Made by a program: the position numbers and the translations under genes | In this document: positions 5,487 to 14,069 of the stretch, piece by piece | How the letters are laid out: every line of letters begins with the position of its first letter | Position numbering within the stretch: position 1 is the first letter of the stretch | Assembly (NCBI GenBank): GCA_003150355.1 | Contig: QAMJ01000022.1 | Location: 1 to 26,016 of the forward strand | Source of the DNA: Clostridiales bacterium | Lineage (GTDB): Bacteria > Bacillota > Clostridia > Oscillospirales > Oscillospiraceae | Reading direction: 5' to 3' | DNA: 26,016 bases | Notes under the pieces: model-generated | Databases searched by the model: none | Told to the model about the DNA's origin: nothing | Seen by the model: the letters and a program-made list of their open reading frames with translations, nothing else

Positions 5487-6122
5487 ATGGCTCCGAAGAA
5501 CAAGTTCACGAAAGAAGAAATGGTTGCGGCGGCGCTGCGCGTTGTGCGCGAGAAGGGGATCGATGGCCTGACCGCCAAAACCATGGCGGATGCGCTCGGC
5601 ACGTCGACGCAGCCGGTCTTCACATGCTTCGGCTCGATGGACGGCGTGAGGCAGGAGGTCTATGCCGCGGCGCTGCGCGCGTATAAAGACTACGCAGGCG
5701 CAGGGCTGCGAGAGGAGATACCTTTTCTCGGCGTAGGTATGCAGTATATCCGCTTCGCGCGGGAGGAACCGGAGCTGTACAGGCTCCTGTTCCTGACGCA
5801 GGGACAGGAGCAGGAGAGCCTTGCCGTGAGGTCGATGCGGCATTTGCAGGAGCTTGTCCGCCCGTCGCTTATGAATATTTACCGCATCACTGCCGAGGAA
5901 GCGGACGTCTATTTCCGCGATATGTGGCTTGCGGCGCACAGCATTTCCACGCTGATCGTGACCGGCAGCTGCCCATACTCCGACCGGGAGATAGAGCAGA
6001 TACTGACGGGCTTCAGCGTCGGTATCTGCAAAGCCATTAAGGAGATACACTGCTTCGCTTCCGGCTGCTTTGACCGTGACGCTGTCTTTCAAGCGCTGGT
6101 CGATAAAAAGAAAGGACAATGA
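5487..6122 (+). CDS. TetR/AcrR-family transcriptional repressor
   Basis: This protein of 211 residues has a typical TetR N-terminal helix-turn-helix at about 9-55 (KEEMVAAALRVVREKGIDGLTAKTMADALGTSTQPVFTCF), in which STQPVFTCFGS contains the recognition helix. The remaining helical part (about 75-205) is the ligand-binding and dimer domain and is not specific enough to name a ligand. The ATG at 5487 follows GGAAAGGA about 10 bases upstream. It is the first gene of an operon with two hydrolases and probably represses it through the palindrome at 5424-5455. Its stop overlaps the start of the next gene region (ATGATG). Confidence 0.9.
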   Translation: MAPKNKFTKEEMVAAALRVVREKGIDGLTAKTMADALGTSTQPVFTCFGSMDGVRQEVYAAALRAYKDYAGAGLREEIPFLGVGMQYIRFAREEPELYRLLFLTQGQEQESLAVRSMRHLQELVRPSLMNIYRITAEEADVYFRDMWLAAHSISTLIVTGSCPYSDREIEQILTGFSVGICKAIKEIHCFASGCFDRDAVFQALVDKKKGQ

Positions 6123-6730
6123 TGAACACAAAGAATATAGTTATATATGTCCACGGCAAGGGCGGCTCTGCGGAGGAAGCGGAGCATTATAAGCCCCTGT
6201 TCCCGGACAGCGAGGTCATCGGCTTTGACTACAGCGCGCAGACGCCGTGGGAGGCCAAGGAAGAATTTGCGCACTTTTTTGCGGAAAAGCGCAGGCACTG
6301 CGATAAGCTGACCTTGATAGCCAACAGTATCGGCGCGTTCTTCTCGATGATGTCGCTGGACGCAGCGTATGTTGATCGGGCGTATCTGATCTCGCCCGTT
6401 GTGGATATGGAAAAGCTGATAGGAAATATGCTGCTGTGGGCGAACGTGACCGAGCGTGAGCTTGAGGAAAAGCAGGAGATACCGACGGACTTCGGCGAGA
6501 CGCTCTCATGGCGCTATCTCTGCTATGTGCGCGAGCACCCGGTCATATGGCACGTGCCCACCCGCATCCTGTACGGTGAGCACGATGACCTTACTTCCAT
6601 AGAAACCATATCGTCTTTTGCAAAGAGAAACGGCGCGGAGCTGACAGTTATGCCGGGCGGGGAGCATTGGTTCCACACTGAGGAGCAGATGCGGTTTCTC
6701 GACGCATGGATCACAGGGAGTGCAGAATGA
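6122..6730 (+). CDS. Alpha/beta hydrolase
   Basis: This cytosolic protein of about 202 residues has the alpha/beta-hydrolase fold. YVHGKGG near residues 10-16 forms the oxyanion turn. ANSIG (about 68-72) carries the nucleophile Ser at the elbow with Asn in place of the first Gly. YGEHDDLTS (about 151-159) supplies the acid, and GGEHWF the catalytic His (about 182). It has no signal peptide. The substrate is unknown; the family includes small esterases and dienelactone-type hydrolases. Two adjacent ATGs exist (6119 and 6122); the second has better spacing from GAAAGGA. The gene overlaps the tetR stop and the next gene's start, so the three are translationally coupled. Confidence 0.85.
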   Translation: MNTKNIVIYVHGKGGSAEEAEHYKPLFPDSEVIGFDYSAQTPWEAKEEFAHFFAEKRRHCDKLTLIANSIGAFFSMMSLDAAYVDRAYLISPVVDMEKLIGNMLLWANVTERELEEKQEIPTDFGETLSWRYLCYVREHPVIWHVPTRILYGEHDDLTSIETISSFAKRNGAELTVMPGGEHWFHTEEQMRFLDAWITGSAE

Positions 6731-7701
6731 AGCAGGAGAAAATCGCCGCGATGGAGCGGATCATTGCCGCGGACTATGCCAATATTGCGGGCATGGTCGT
6801 GCTGAAGGACGGGGAGTGCATCTATGAAAACTACTTCGGCAACTGCACGGAGGATAGCCGCATCCATGTTTTCTCGGTGACGAAAAGCGTTGTTTCCGTT
6901 CTGATCGGAATAGCGCTGGACAATGGATATATCGGCGGGATAGACCAAAGAGTGCTGGACTTCTACCCGGAATACGCGCCCAAGCGCGGAGAAAAGACGC
7001 TTCAGCATATAACGCTCCGTGATATGCTCACCATGACCGCACCGTATAAATACAAGTCCAACCCCTATACGAAGTATTTCACGAGCGAGGACTGGGTGAC
7101 GTTCTCCCTCAATATGCTCGGCGGGAAAGGGCAGATCGGCCAGTTCCGGTATGCGCCGCTCATCGGGCCGGACGTTCTGACCGGTATCCTCGCGAGAGCG
7201 ACCGGACAGTCCGTTCTCGATTTCGCGCGCGAGAATCTGTTTGAACCGCTTGGCATCACGGTCGAGCGGAGCGTCACATTTCACAGCAAAGAAGAGCAGA
7301 TGGCGTTTTACAAGGCGACGGATATGAGCGTCTGGGCCGCAGGCCCCACAGGCGTGAACGCCGGCGGCTGGGGGCTTACGCTCTCGCCGATAGACATGGC
7401 AAAGCTCGGCCAGCTGCTCCTCAATGGCGGCGTCTGGAACGGACGGCGCATCGTATCGGAGGAGTGGCTGCGCGAGAGCACCTCGGAGCATAGCCGCTGG
7501 ACGGAGCGTGACCTGCCGTACGGATACCTGTGGTGGGTCCTCGAACGGGAGCACGGCTGCGCCGCCATCGGCGACGGCGGCAATATCATTTACGTCAGCC
7601 CCGAAAAGAACATGGTCGTCGCCATCGCCTCACGCTTCAGACCCATGGTCAATGACAGAATAGAGTTTATCCGAGAATACGTAGAACCGGCGTTTGATTG
7701 A
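6727..7701 (+). CDS. Beta-lactamase-fold serine hydrolase
   Basis: This protein of about 324 residues belongs to the beta-lactamase/penicillin-binding fold family of esterases and peptidases. FSVTKSVVS carries the SxxK motif (Ser about 50, Lys about 53), and FRYAPLIG carries the catalytic Tyr (about 142) in the YxN position, where P replaces N. The C-terminal KTG-equivalent is GDGGNI near 295. GGWGLTLSPIDMAKLGQLLLNGG is a family block. There is no signal peptide, unlike secreted penicillin-binding proteins, so it probably acts in the cytosol on a small ester or amide. The ATG at 6727 overlaps the previous stop (ATGA); a start at 6706 lies inside the upstream gene and has no need. Genes of this pair of families are often neighbours in Clostridia. 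Confidence 0.85.
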   Translation: MKQEKIAAMERIIAADYANIAGMVVLKDGECIYENYFGNCTEDSRIHVFSVTKSVVSVLIGIALDNGYIGGIDQRVLDFYPEYAPKRGEKTLQHITLRDMLTMTAPYKYKSNPYTKYFTSEDWVTFSLNMLGGKGQIGQFRYAPLIGPDVLTGILARATGQSVLDFARENLFEPLGITVERSVTFHSKEEQMAFYKATDMSVWAAGPTGVNAGGWGLTLSPIDMAKLGQLLLNGGVWNGRRIVSEEWLRESTSEHSRWTERDLPYGYLWWVLEREHGCAAIGDGGNIIYVSPEKNMVVAIASRFRPMVNDRIEFIREYVEPAFD

Positions 7702-8015
7702 GAAATAATGATGTAAAGCAGATGGGGCTCTTTTTCAGCCTTGACCTGCTGGGCTACGCGCTGATGTCGCTCGCAACCTTCTTCGCCGGGCTGACGGTCG
7801 AGCCTAAGGACAAACCCTCCAAATGGCTGCGGGCGCTGCTGATGATCCACGGCGTGTTCTTTATAAGCTGCCTGATAATGCCGATGCTCGGCGTCTTTCA
7901 GGCTGACAGCCCCGCATGGATCGGCGTGGCAGTGCTGGAGTTCTGGTGCGCCTATTTCTGCCCTGTGGCGGCTCTGGCGCTCCATTACTTCCGCGGGCAG
8001 ACGGAGCAAAAATAG
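7698..8015 (+). CDS. Small membrane protein, probably N-terminally truncated
   Basis: This 105-residue frame has three hydrophobic segments: about 9-30 (MGLFFSLDLLGYALMSLATFFAGL), 44-66 (ALLMIHGVFFISCLIMPMLGVF) and 74-97. It can only start at a TTG overlapping the stop of the serine hydrolase gene, and no Shine-Dalgarno is visible. The pattern LDLLGYALMSLATFFAGLTV-charged loop-WLRALLMIHGVF resembles the second half of multi-pass membrane proteins of about 200 residues in Firmicutes. The missing first half and the damaged genes after it suggest a remnant, but a small coupled membrane protein cannot be excluded. Confidence 0.5.
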   Translation: MRNNDVKQMGLFFSLDLLGYALMSLATFFAGLTVEPKDKPSKWLRALLMIHGVFFISCLIMPMLGVFQADSPAWIGVAVLEFWCAYFCPVAALALHYFRGQTEQK

Positions 8016-8086
8016 CAAGGAACGTCGAGAAAAGATCCGCCCGGCACGGTAGAATGGGCAGCGCAGAACGTAAGGAGTTGAAATGC

Positions 8087-8770
8087 GTGAAGGAACAGGT
8101 GCTGGCCGTTCAGCGGATGCAGGACTATATTGAGAAGAACCGGACGGAGGACATCACCCTCTCGGAGCTTGCGGGAGCGTCGCTGTTTTCCCCGTGGTAT
8201 TCCTACCGGCTGTTCCGGGAATACATAGGCCTTACACCCACGGAGTATATCCGCAAATACCGGCTCACGCAGGCGGCAAGGCGGCTGCGCACCGGGAAAG
8301 TCAAGGTCATCGACGCGGCCTACGATGCCGGTTTTTCCAATGCGGATACATTCACTCGGGCTTTTTACCGGGAGTTCGGCCTGAACCCCGGCGATTATAT
8401 GAACCTCTCGGTAAAAAGCGGTACGGTGTTCGGTCTGCTCGGTGCTGTCGGCGCGGTCGCCATCTGCGCGGGCGGACTCATGGGGCTGCCGCAGGCAGTG
8501 TCGACCATGAGGGAGTATAAGATCCTGAAGCGTCTGCACGTCACGCCGGTCAGTCCGGTCTTTATCCTGGGCGTGGAGCTGACGATGTATATCGTCTACT
8601 GCTCGGTGTCGCTCGCGGTGCTGGTCGTACCGGCTGCGCTTTTCTGCATGTCCGCCTGCGCGGCTCGCTGTTGCGTTTCCTCGGCAGCTGGGCGCTTACA
8701 ATGCTCTCGACGCTCTCGGTCGGCATGCTGGTCGGCGGCGTGGCAAGGGACACGAAGCAGGCGGGCGTGA
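8087..8770 (+). CDS. AraC-type helix-turn-helix fused in frame to an ABC-2 permease fragment
   Basis: Residues 1 to about 105 are a normal AraC DNA-binding domain (QRMQDYIEKN, DITLSELAGASLFSPWYSYRLFREY, then VIDAAYDAGFSNADTFTRAFYREFGLNPGDYM). Instead of the expected C-terminal ligand domain, the frame passes after YMNLSV into membrane sequence typical of ABC-2 drug-export permeases (GGLMGLPQAVSTMREYKILKRLHVTPVSP, residues about 130-158, then a hydrophobic helix). The last about 40 residues (ACAARCCVSSAAGRLQ onward) are out of frame with the rest of the permease. The GTG at 8087 is chosen for AAGGAG at 8072-8077. The likely history is a deletion that removed the end of araC, anything between, and the start of the permease. 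Whether a working AraC fragment is still made is unclear. Confidence 0.65.
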   Translation: MKEQVLAVQRMQDYIEKNRTEDITLSELAGASLFSPWYSYRLFREYIGLTPTEYIRKYRLTQAARRLRTGKVKVIDAAYDAGFSNADTFTRAFYREFGLNPGDYMNLSVKSGTVFGLLGAVGAVAICAGGLMGLPQAVSTMREYKILKRLHVTPVSPVFILGVELTMYIVYCSVSLAVLVVPAALFCMSACAARCCVSSAAGRLQCSRRSRSACWSAAWQGTRSRRA

Positions 8771-9009
8771 TCGCCTCCGTTCTCTATTTTCCGATGCTGG
8801 TCTTTTCCGGCACGACGCTGCCGCTTGAGGTGATGCCGCGCGCGATGCAGAAGATCGTTAGCCTCTTCCCGCTGACGCAGGGCATTACGATGATGAAGAA
8901 CGCCTTCATTGGCGCGGATACGGGTAGCATGCTGCTGCCGGTCTGCGTGATGCTTGGCCTTACCGCGCTCTGCACAGCGCTTTCCATCCGTTTCTTCCGC
9001 TGGGAATAA
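8410..9009 (+). pseudogene. ABC-2 type permease remnant, 5'-deleted and frameshifted
   Basis: The permease sequence enters around 8410 in the araC frame, then continues from about 8641 in the frame one base away. There it reads FLHVRLRGSLLRFLGSWALTMLSTLSVGMLVGGVA and goes on to LPLEVMPRAMQKIVSLFPLTQGITMMKNAF and SIRFFRWE. These are the conserved end blocks of DrrB-like permeases, including the P-x-x-x-MP motif. The switch lies at or near a TTTT run (8640-8643), consistent with a single-base indel. The ATPase and the N-terminal transmembrane part are absent. It should not make a working transporter. Confidence 0.75.
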
Positions 9010-9025
9010 GCAATAATAACAAAAA

Positions 9026-9050
9026 CACCGGCTGCATTCCGCAGCCGGCG
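9026..9050. terminator. Terminator between convergent genes
   Basis: CCGGCTGC (9028-9035) pairs with GCAGCCGG (9041-9048) around ATTCC. On the minus strand it is followed by TGTTTTTGTTATTATT, so it ends the Nudix-gene operon; it may also stop plus-strand transcription. Confidence 0.8.
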
Positions 9051-9067
9051 TTTAGTCGTATTTCGGC

Positions 9068-9628
9068 TCAAAGCCGCGCAAGTCCGGCATTGAGCTTTTT
9101 GTATATCCTCTCGACGAACCACGGCTCGGTCGAAGCCTTGAGCGCGCCGCCGAGCGTGAACCACGCGACGCCGGAGTTCTCCGCCTCGCAGACCGTGAGC
9201 GCGTCATGGTCGTCCGCCTCTAAAAGATAGGTGACGTTCATGTGCAGATGGCTCGGCACGTACTCGCCGCGCTTCTCATGCCCGTCAACGGTGAGCACTT
9301 CGAGGGAATAGATATCCTCCGTCACGGGGCGCGCAGACTTTACGCCCGTCTCCTCACGCACCTCGCGCAGCGCGACGGACAGCAGGTCACGCTCACCGTC
9401 GGCGTGCCCGCCCGTCCACGACCATGAGTCGTAGATCTTGTGGTACACCATCAGCACCTTGTCCCGCGCGGGGTTCACGACCCACGCCGAGGCCGTCATG
9501 TGCGCGATGAGGTTCGAGCGCTCAAAGGCGTCAGGGGCAGAATCAATGAATGAGAGTATAACGGCCTTGTCGCGCGCCTCCTGCTCGCAGCAGGGGCGGT
9601 ATTTTTCTATCGCTTCGCGTATATCCAT
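9068..9628 (-). CDS. Nudix hydrolase
   Basis: This 186-residue protein has a Nudix box at about 73-96 (GGHADGERDLLSVALREVREETGV). The catalytic REVREETGV is intact. The first Glu of the consensus GX5EX7 is Arg, with a Glu one place earlier; this variant is common in proteins with the GGHADG motif. Nudix enzymes hydrolyse nucleoside diphosphates linked to other groups; the substrate is not predictable here. The ATG at 9628 follows TAGGTGA. It is the last gene of the minus-strand operon, 10 bases after the DUF1643 gene and just before a terminator. Confidence 0.9.
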   Translation of the reverse strand: MDIREAIEKYRPCCEQEARDKAVILSFIDSAPDAFERSNLIAHMTASAWVVNPARDKVLMVYHKIYDSWSWTGGHADGERDLLSVALREVREETGVKSARPVTEDIYSLEVLTVDGHEKRGEYVPSHLHMNVTYLLEADDHDALTVCEAENSGVAWFTLGGALKASTEPWFVERIYKKLNAGLARL

Positions 9629-9638
9629 AGCGTGTCAC

Positions 9639-10259
9639 CTAATTAAGGCTCTCCAAATAATTTTTGATATCAAAGCTTTCGGTCTTCTCATCCTTGCGCA
9701 GGTACAGAGGATGATGCGGGTGACCCTTTGCCGAGCGCTTTCCGGCGCAGAGCCAGTGCGCGCCGTATTCCTCGCCGATGCGCACCATGTCGCGCACGCA
9801 GCCGGGGAGGTAGGGGCGCTTTTCGATGATCGTACCCCACGCCGCCCATATTGCCGGGGAAATGCCCTGGGCGACGTTTGAGAGAATATAGCGGAAAGCC
9901 GCCATGTTCTCCTCGTGCAGCTCCCGGTTGAGCTCCCTATCCATGTCGTCCGGGCGCGTTGCGCGCTGGGCATAGACATTGAACATTATCCAGCTGTCAA
10001 AGCCGTTGCCGCCGGCTATGCGGGAGACGGACTTGAGAGTGTTGTCGAGGTTGTCGGGCTCCGCGGTCGAGGGGTTGATGCCGATGCAGATCAGAGGGTT
10101 ATCTCCGCGCGTGCCGAGTATGTATCGGTACTCCGTGTAGAAGTCCGGGACGTATATCCACCGTCCGGCATCATATTCGCCGCTGTGCCCCGAGAGGGCG
10201 AGCGCGTCCGTGAAGGAGAGGATATCTATTGTCTGGCTTGCGCCGCTCGGTATATGCAT
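9639..10259 (-). CDS. DUF1643 domain protein
   Basis: This 206-residue protein shows the DUF1643 pattern: YRYILGTRG (about 44-52), PLICIGINPSTAEPDNLDNTLK (about 55-76), WIMFNVYAQRAT (about 90-101) and a C-terminal GHPHHPLYL. The function of DUF1643 is unknown, and no catalytic residues are established. The ATG at 10259 follows GGAGCGG by about 5 bases. The gene is tightly spaced, about 10 bases from both neighbours, which places it in the operon with the AEC permease and Nudix hydrolase. Confidence 0.85.
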   Translation of the reverse strand: MHIPSGASQTIDILSFTDALALSGHSGEYDAGRWIYVPDFYTEYRYILGTRGDNPLICIGINPSTAEPDNLDNTLKSVSRIAGGNGFDSWIMFNVYAQRATRPDDMDRELNRELHEENMAAFRYILSNVAQGISPAIWAAWGTIIEKRPYLPGCVRDMVRIGEEYGAHWLCAGKRSAKGHPHHPLYLRKDEKTESFDIKNYLESLN

Positions 10260-10269
10260 GGTGCCGCTC

Positions 10270-11196
10270 CTATCCTAAAATATATGCCCAGACGGGCAGG
10301 GTGATCATGCTCAGCGCAGTCGTCACAAGGATGCCCTTTGAGGCATAGACGGCGTCTGTACCGTATTGCAGGGAAAGGATAGCCACAAGAACGGCGCTCG
10401 GGCAGGCCGCGAGAATGACGCAGTTTGCCAGCAGCACAGGGTCATCCGTCAGGAAACGCAATACAAACAGCACGATGGCCGGAATAAGCACGAGACGCAC
10501 AAGACTGATGAGATACACGGACTTTTCCTTGAGCGCATCCAGAAGCCGGGCATTGCCGAGCGTTGCGCCGACGACGATCATTGACGACGGAACGGTCGCG
10601 ACGGAAACGGAGGAGACGATCTCCCTCACAAGTCTCGGTGCAGGGACATCGAAAACGAAGATAATCAGTGCGATCAGCGTTGCGACGAAGGGCGCTGTGA
10701 AAACGCTTTTCAGATGGAGCGCATGATCCGCGCCGTCAAGACTGGCTCTGAGCCGCCATGTGCCGTAGGTGTACAGCAGCAGATTATATGAAAGGCAGCT
10801 GAGCGCGCAGTAGAGCACGGCGATGGAGCCGAACATGCTCTCAAGGATCGGAAGGCCGATAAACATTGTGTTTATCACGCTGCACAAAAGCTCGAACACC
10901 GCCGCGTTTTTTCCGCCCCGGCAGAACAGCCGCGCCGCCGCAGCTGCGAATATATACGGCAGCAGCATCGCAAGGCTGAGCATCGCGATGGCATGCATGA
11001 GCTGCGCGCCGCTGATGTCCGGATGGTTGGCGATGACGGAGTTGAGGATCGTGCATGGGAGGAAAACGTTCATCACAAGGAAGCTGAGCCCCTTGGAGAA
11101 GTTCTTATCCAGAATGTTCTTCTTCACGCAGACATAGCCAACGAGCATCAGCGCGATGAAGCTTATCATTTTTGAGATCAGGGAAATAAAATCCAT
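10270..11196 (-). CDS. AEC-family transporter (auxin efflux carrier fold)
   Basis: This 308-residue integral membrane protein has about ten hydrophobic segments in two halves, as in AEC permeases. The first half starts with ISFIALMLVGYVCVKKNILD and contains NVFLPCTILNSV. It also shows INTMFIGLPILESMFG in the middle and ACPSAVLVAILSLQYGTD in the last third, all family positions. Members export or import organic anions such as malate; the substrate here is unknown. The ATG at 11196 follows CAGGTATACT. It lies 27 bases after mgtE and 10 bases before the DUF1643 gene. Confidence 0.9.
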   Translation of the reverse strand: MDFISLISKMISFIALMLVGYVCVKKNILDKNFSKGLSFLVMNVFLPCTILNSVIANHPDISGAQLMHAIAMLSLAMLLPYIFAAAAARLFCRGGKNAAVFELLCSVINTMFIGLPILESMFGSIAVLYCALSCLSYNLLLYTYGTWRLRASLDGADHALHLKSVFTAPFVATLIALIIFVFDVPAPRLVREIVSSVSVATVPSSMIVVGATLGNARLLDALKEKSVYLISLVRLVLIPAIVLFVLRFLTDDPVLLANCVILAACPSAVLVAILSLQYGTDAVYASKGILVTTALSMITLPVWAYILG

Positions 11197-11223
11197 AGTA
11201 TACCTGAAAAGAAGATTTTGTTT

Positions 11224-12633
11224 TTATATATGCAGAACAAGCTTTGCCACGTAAATGTAGATGAGCAGAGATACGGCATCCGTCACCGTCGAGATGAGCG
11301 GGTTTGCCATGACCGCAGGGTCGACGCCTATTTTCTCCGCCGCAATAGGCAGCATCGAGCCGACGACCTTCGCGAACATGACGACGAACACTATCGAAAG
11401 ACTCACCGTGACCGATACCAGCACTGTCACGTTTGCGTTGCCAAGCAGCAATCTGTCGATCAGCAGCATCTTTATAAAGTTCACCGCCGCGAGGGTCACG
11501 CCGCACAGCAGCGCCACGCGCAGCTCTTTCCACACGACGCGCAGCGCGTCGCGCGGCTCGGTGTCGCCGAGGGAGAGGCTTCGTATGACGGCGGTCGAGG
11601 CCTGAGCGCCGGAGTTGCCGCCGGTACCCATAAGCATCGGGATGAACGCGATAAGCCCGGCCTGTACGGCAAGGCGGTTTTCAAAGCTTGTGAGGATCAT
11701 GCTCGTGAACGTTGCCGAGAGCATGAGGAACATCAGCCACGGGATGCGGTTCTTCCACATCTCGATAATGCCCGACCTCGAATACGGCTTGTCGGACGGC
11801 GTCATACCGGCCATGATCTCGAAGTCCTCGGTCGTCTCCTGCTCCATGACGTCGATGACGTCGTCGACGGTGACGATGCCGACGAGGCGGCCTTCCTTGT
11901 CCACGACCGGCAGCGCCATAAGGTCGTAGTCGGAGAACTTTTCCGAAACGCTCTCCTGATCCTCGGTGGTGGACGCGAAGATGACGTTCGTGTCCATGAG
12001 GTCTTCTATTATCGTGTCGTCATCCGACAGCAGCAGATCCTTGACCGTGACTATGCCCTCAAGCTTGCGGTCAGCCGAGATGACGAAGCAGACGTATATC
12101 GTTTCCTTGTCCTCGCCGATGCGGCGTATGCGCGCGATGGACTCCTTGACATTCATGTACTTCTTCAGATCGACGTACTCCGAGGTCATTATGCTGCCCG
12201 CGGAGTTTTCGGGATAGTTGAGGTACTGGTTTATCAGGTTGCGCGTCGCGGGCTTTGCCGTGCGCATGACACGCTTCACGACGTTTGCCGGCATCTCCTC
12301 CATCATGTCGACCGCGTCGTCGACATACAGCTCTTCGACTATGCCTGCAAGCTCAGAGTCGGTGATGGAGTTTATGATGCGCTCCTGCTCGGGAGCTTCA
12401 AAGTTCGCGAAAACCTCAGCGGCGGTCTCCTTGGAAAGCAATCGGAACACCATGGGCATTCTGGTGTCATCGATCTCGGAGAGAAATTCGGCGACGTCAA
12501 ATTCGTTGAGCTCCTCCATGCGTTTCTGGAGCGCCTTCATGTCGCGCTTATCCAGAAGCTCGGTCAGCTCGTCGGTCTTTTTGTCGAGAATGGCTTCATA
12601 GTCCATTGCTTCCATTTCCTTATTCTCTTCCAA
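11224..12633 (-). CDS. mgtE: Magnesium channel/transporter MgtE
   Basis: This protein of about 469 residues has the full MgtE layout. An N-terminal superhelical MgtE_N domain (about 20-125) is followed by two CBS domains (about 130-255, with AGSIMTSEYV and ALPVVDKEGRLVGIVTVDDV). A plug helix comes next, then a five-helix membrane domain (about 285-469). The pore motif PMLMGTGGNSGAQAS and the Asp in DPAVMANPLISTVTDAVSLL are present. MgtE lets Mg2+ in when cytosolic Mg2+ is low, sensed by the CBS and N domains. GGAGGTGAG overlaps a GTG at 12642 that is too close to it; the TTG at 12633 (or 12636) has proper spacing and is my choice. It lies 45 bases after ahcY with no terminator between, so they probably share a transcript. 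Confidence 0.93.
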   Translation of the reverse strand: MEENKEMEAMDYEAILDKKTDELTELLDKRDMKALQKRMEELNEFDVAEFLSEIDDTRMPMVFRLLSKETAAEVFANFEAPEQERIINSITDSELAGIVEELYVDDAVDMMEEMPANVVKRVMRTAKPATRNLINQYLNYPENSAGSIMTSEYVDLKKYMNVKESIARIRRIGEDKETIYVCFVISADRKLEGIVTVKDLLLSDDDTIIEDLMDTNVIFASTTEDQESVSEKFSDYDLMALPVVDKEGRLVGIVTVDDVIDVMEQETTEDFEIMAGMTPSDKPYSRSGIIEMWKNRIPWLMFLMLSATFTSMILTSFENRLAVQAGLIAFIPMLMGTGGNSGAQASTAVIRSLSLGDTEPRDALRVVWKELRVALLCGVTLAAVNFIKMLLIDRLLLGNANVTVLVSVTVSLSIVFVVMFAKVVGSMLPIAAEKIGVDPAVMANPLISTVTDAVSLLIYIYVAKLVLHI

Positions 12634-12678
12634 CAAACTCACCTCCGACCTTGGTTTTTATTTTAAATTTAAAAAAGA

Positions 12679-13914
12679 TTATACTCCCAGATACTCCGCC
12701 TGCTCTCCGCTGAGAGAGTCGGTCTCGACGCCCATTGCCTTGAGCTTGCGGCGCGCGACGGCGAGGTCAAGCTCATGCGGGAAGGCAATCACGTCCGGTG
12801 CAAGCTCCCCGCGGTGCTGCGCGAGATACTCCGCCGAGAGCGCCTGTACGGCAAAGCTCATGTCCATGATCTCCGCCGGATGCCCGTCGCCTGCGGCGAG
12901 GTTCACGAGCCTGCCCTCGGCGATGGTGAAGAGCGTCTTGCCGTTCGGCAGGACATAGCCCTGTATATTGTGCCGCGCGTCATATTTCCTGACGGCGAGC
13001 TTTTCAAGCCCCGCCATGTCGACCTCAACGTCAAAGTGCCCGGCGTTTGTGAGTATCGCGCCGTCCTTCATCGTCTCGAAGTGTTCAGTCGTAATGATGC
13101 CGCTGCACCCGGTGACGGTGACGAACATATCGCCCACGCGCGCCGCGTCCTTCATCGGCATGACCTCGTACCCGTCCATGACGGCTTCGAGCGCGCGGAT
13201 CGGGTCGACCTCAGTGACGATGACCTTTGCGCCCAGCCCCTTTGCACGCAGCGCAACGCCCTTGCCGCACCAGCCGTAGCCGGAGACGACGACGTATTTG
13301 CCCGCGACGATGAGGTTCGTCGTGCGGTTTATACCGTCCCACACGGACTGACCCGTGCCGTAGCGGTTATCGAACATATGCTTGCAGTCGGCCTCGTTGA
13401 CCATGACCATCGGGAAGCGCAGCTCATGGTTCTTCGCCATGATCCGGAGCCTGTGTATGCCGGTGGTCGTCTCCTCGCAGCCGCCGATGACGCCGGGGAT
13501 AAGCCCGGTGTACTTTGTGTGCATGAGGTGGACAAGGTCGCCGCCGTCATCGATTATGATGTTGGGGCCGACCTCGAGCACTCGGCAGAGGCAGTCTTCA
13601 TATTCCTCCATCGTGCAGCCGTAGCTTGCGAAGACCTCCATGCCGCCGTTAGCGAGCGCCGCAGCGACGTCGTCCTGCGTCGAGAGCGGGTTTGAGCCGG
13701 TGACGTACATCTCCGCGCCGCCCATTTCGAGCACGCGGCAGAGATACGCCGTCTTTGCCTCAAGGTGTACCGACAGCGCTATCTTCAGCCCGGCGAAAGG
13801 CTGCGTCTTCTTAAAGTCCTCACCGATGCCGCGCAGCACAGGCATGTTGCGCTCCACCCAGTCTATTTTCATTTCGCCCGAGGGGGCGAGGGCGATGTCT
13901 TTTATCTGGCTCAT
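12679..13914 (-). CDS. ahcY: S-adenosylhomocysteinase
   Basis: This 411-residue cytosolic enzyme splits S-adenosylhomocysteine to adenosine and homocysteine and so relieves product inhibition of methyltransferases. Conserved sites are visible: H50 in SVHLEAKT, DDGGD at 122-126, EETTTG at 147-152, K178 and D182 in CKHMFDN, the NAD-binding GYGWCGKG at 212-219, and TNAGHFDVE. The protein lacks the C-terminal KPDHYRY tail of eukaryotic and many proteobacterial enzymes, as in the shorter Thermotoga/archaeal-type forms. The ATG at 13914 follows AAGGAGCG. It is the promoter-proximal gene of the minus-strand operon. Confidence 0.95.
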   Translation of the reverse strand: MSQIKDIALAPSGEMKIDWVERNMPVLRGIGEDFKKTQPFAGLKIALSVHLEAKTAYLCRVLEMGGAEMYVTGSNPLSTQDDVAAALANGGMEVFASYGCTMEEYEDCLCRVLEVGPNIIIDDGGDLVHLMHTKYTGLIPGVIGGCEETTTGIHRLRIMAKNHELRFPMVMVNEADCKHMFDNRYGTGQSVWDGINRTTNLIVAGKYVVVSGYGWCGKGVALRAKGLGAKVIVTEVDPIRALEAVMDGYEVMPMKDAARVGDMFVTVTGCSGIITTEHFETMKDGAILTNAGHFDVEVDMAGLEKLAVRKYDARHNIQGYVLPNGKTLFTIAEGRLVNLAAGDGHPAEIMDMSFAVQALSAEYLAQHRGELAPDVIAFPHELDLAVARRKLKAMGVETDSLSGEQAEYLGV

Positions 13915-13957
13915 AGCGACGCTCCTTATAATTTATCGTGTATTGACCGTGCCCTTT

Positions 13958-13986
13958 ATTCTAACACGCCTAAAAATTTATTACAA
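13958..13986 (-). promoter_or_regulatory. Promoter of the ahcY operon
   Basis: On the minus strand TTGTAA (13981-13986) and TAGAAT (13958-13963) are 17 bases apart, about 44 bases upstream of the ahcY start. Confidence 0.7.
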
Positions 13987-14069
13987 GGATAAGATTTGCC
14001 CCCTGATGAACGAATTTTTTCTTTTCCTTTTATTTTTCCTGAACATAAAATTATATGCAACAGCGCAGA

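Noticed and set aside
11218..12666. 482-residue open frame on the plus strand opposite mgtE
   Set aside because: It mirrors mgtE exactly, has no ribosome site and is rich in His/Arg/Asp as expected for an antisense of a GC-rich gene.
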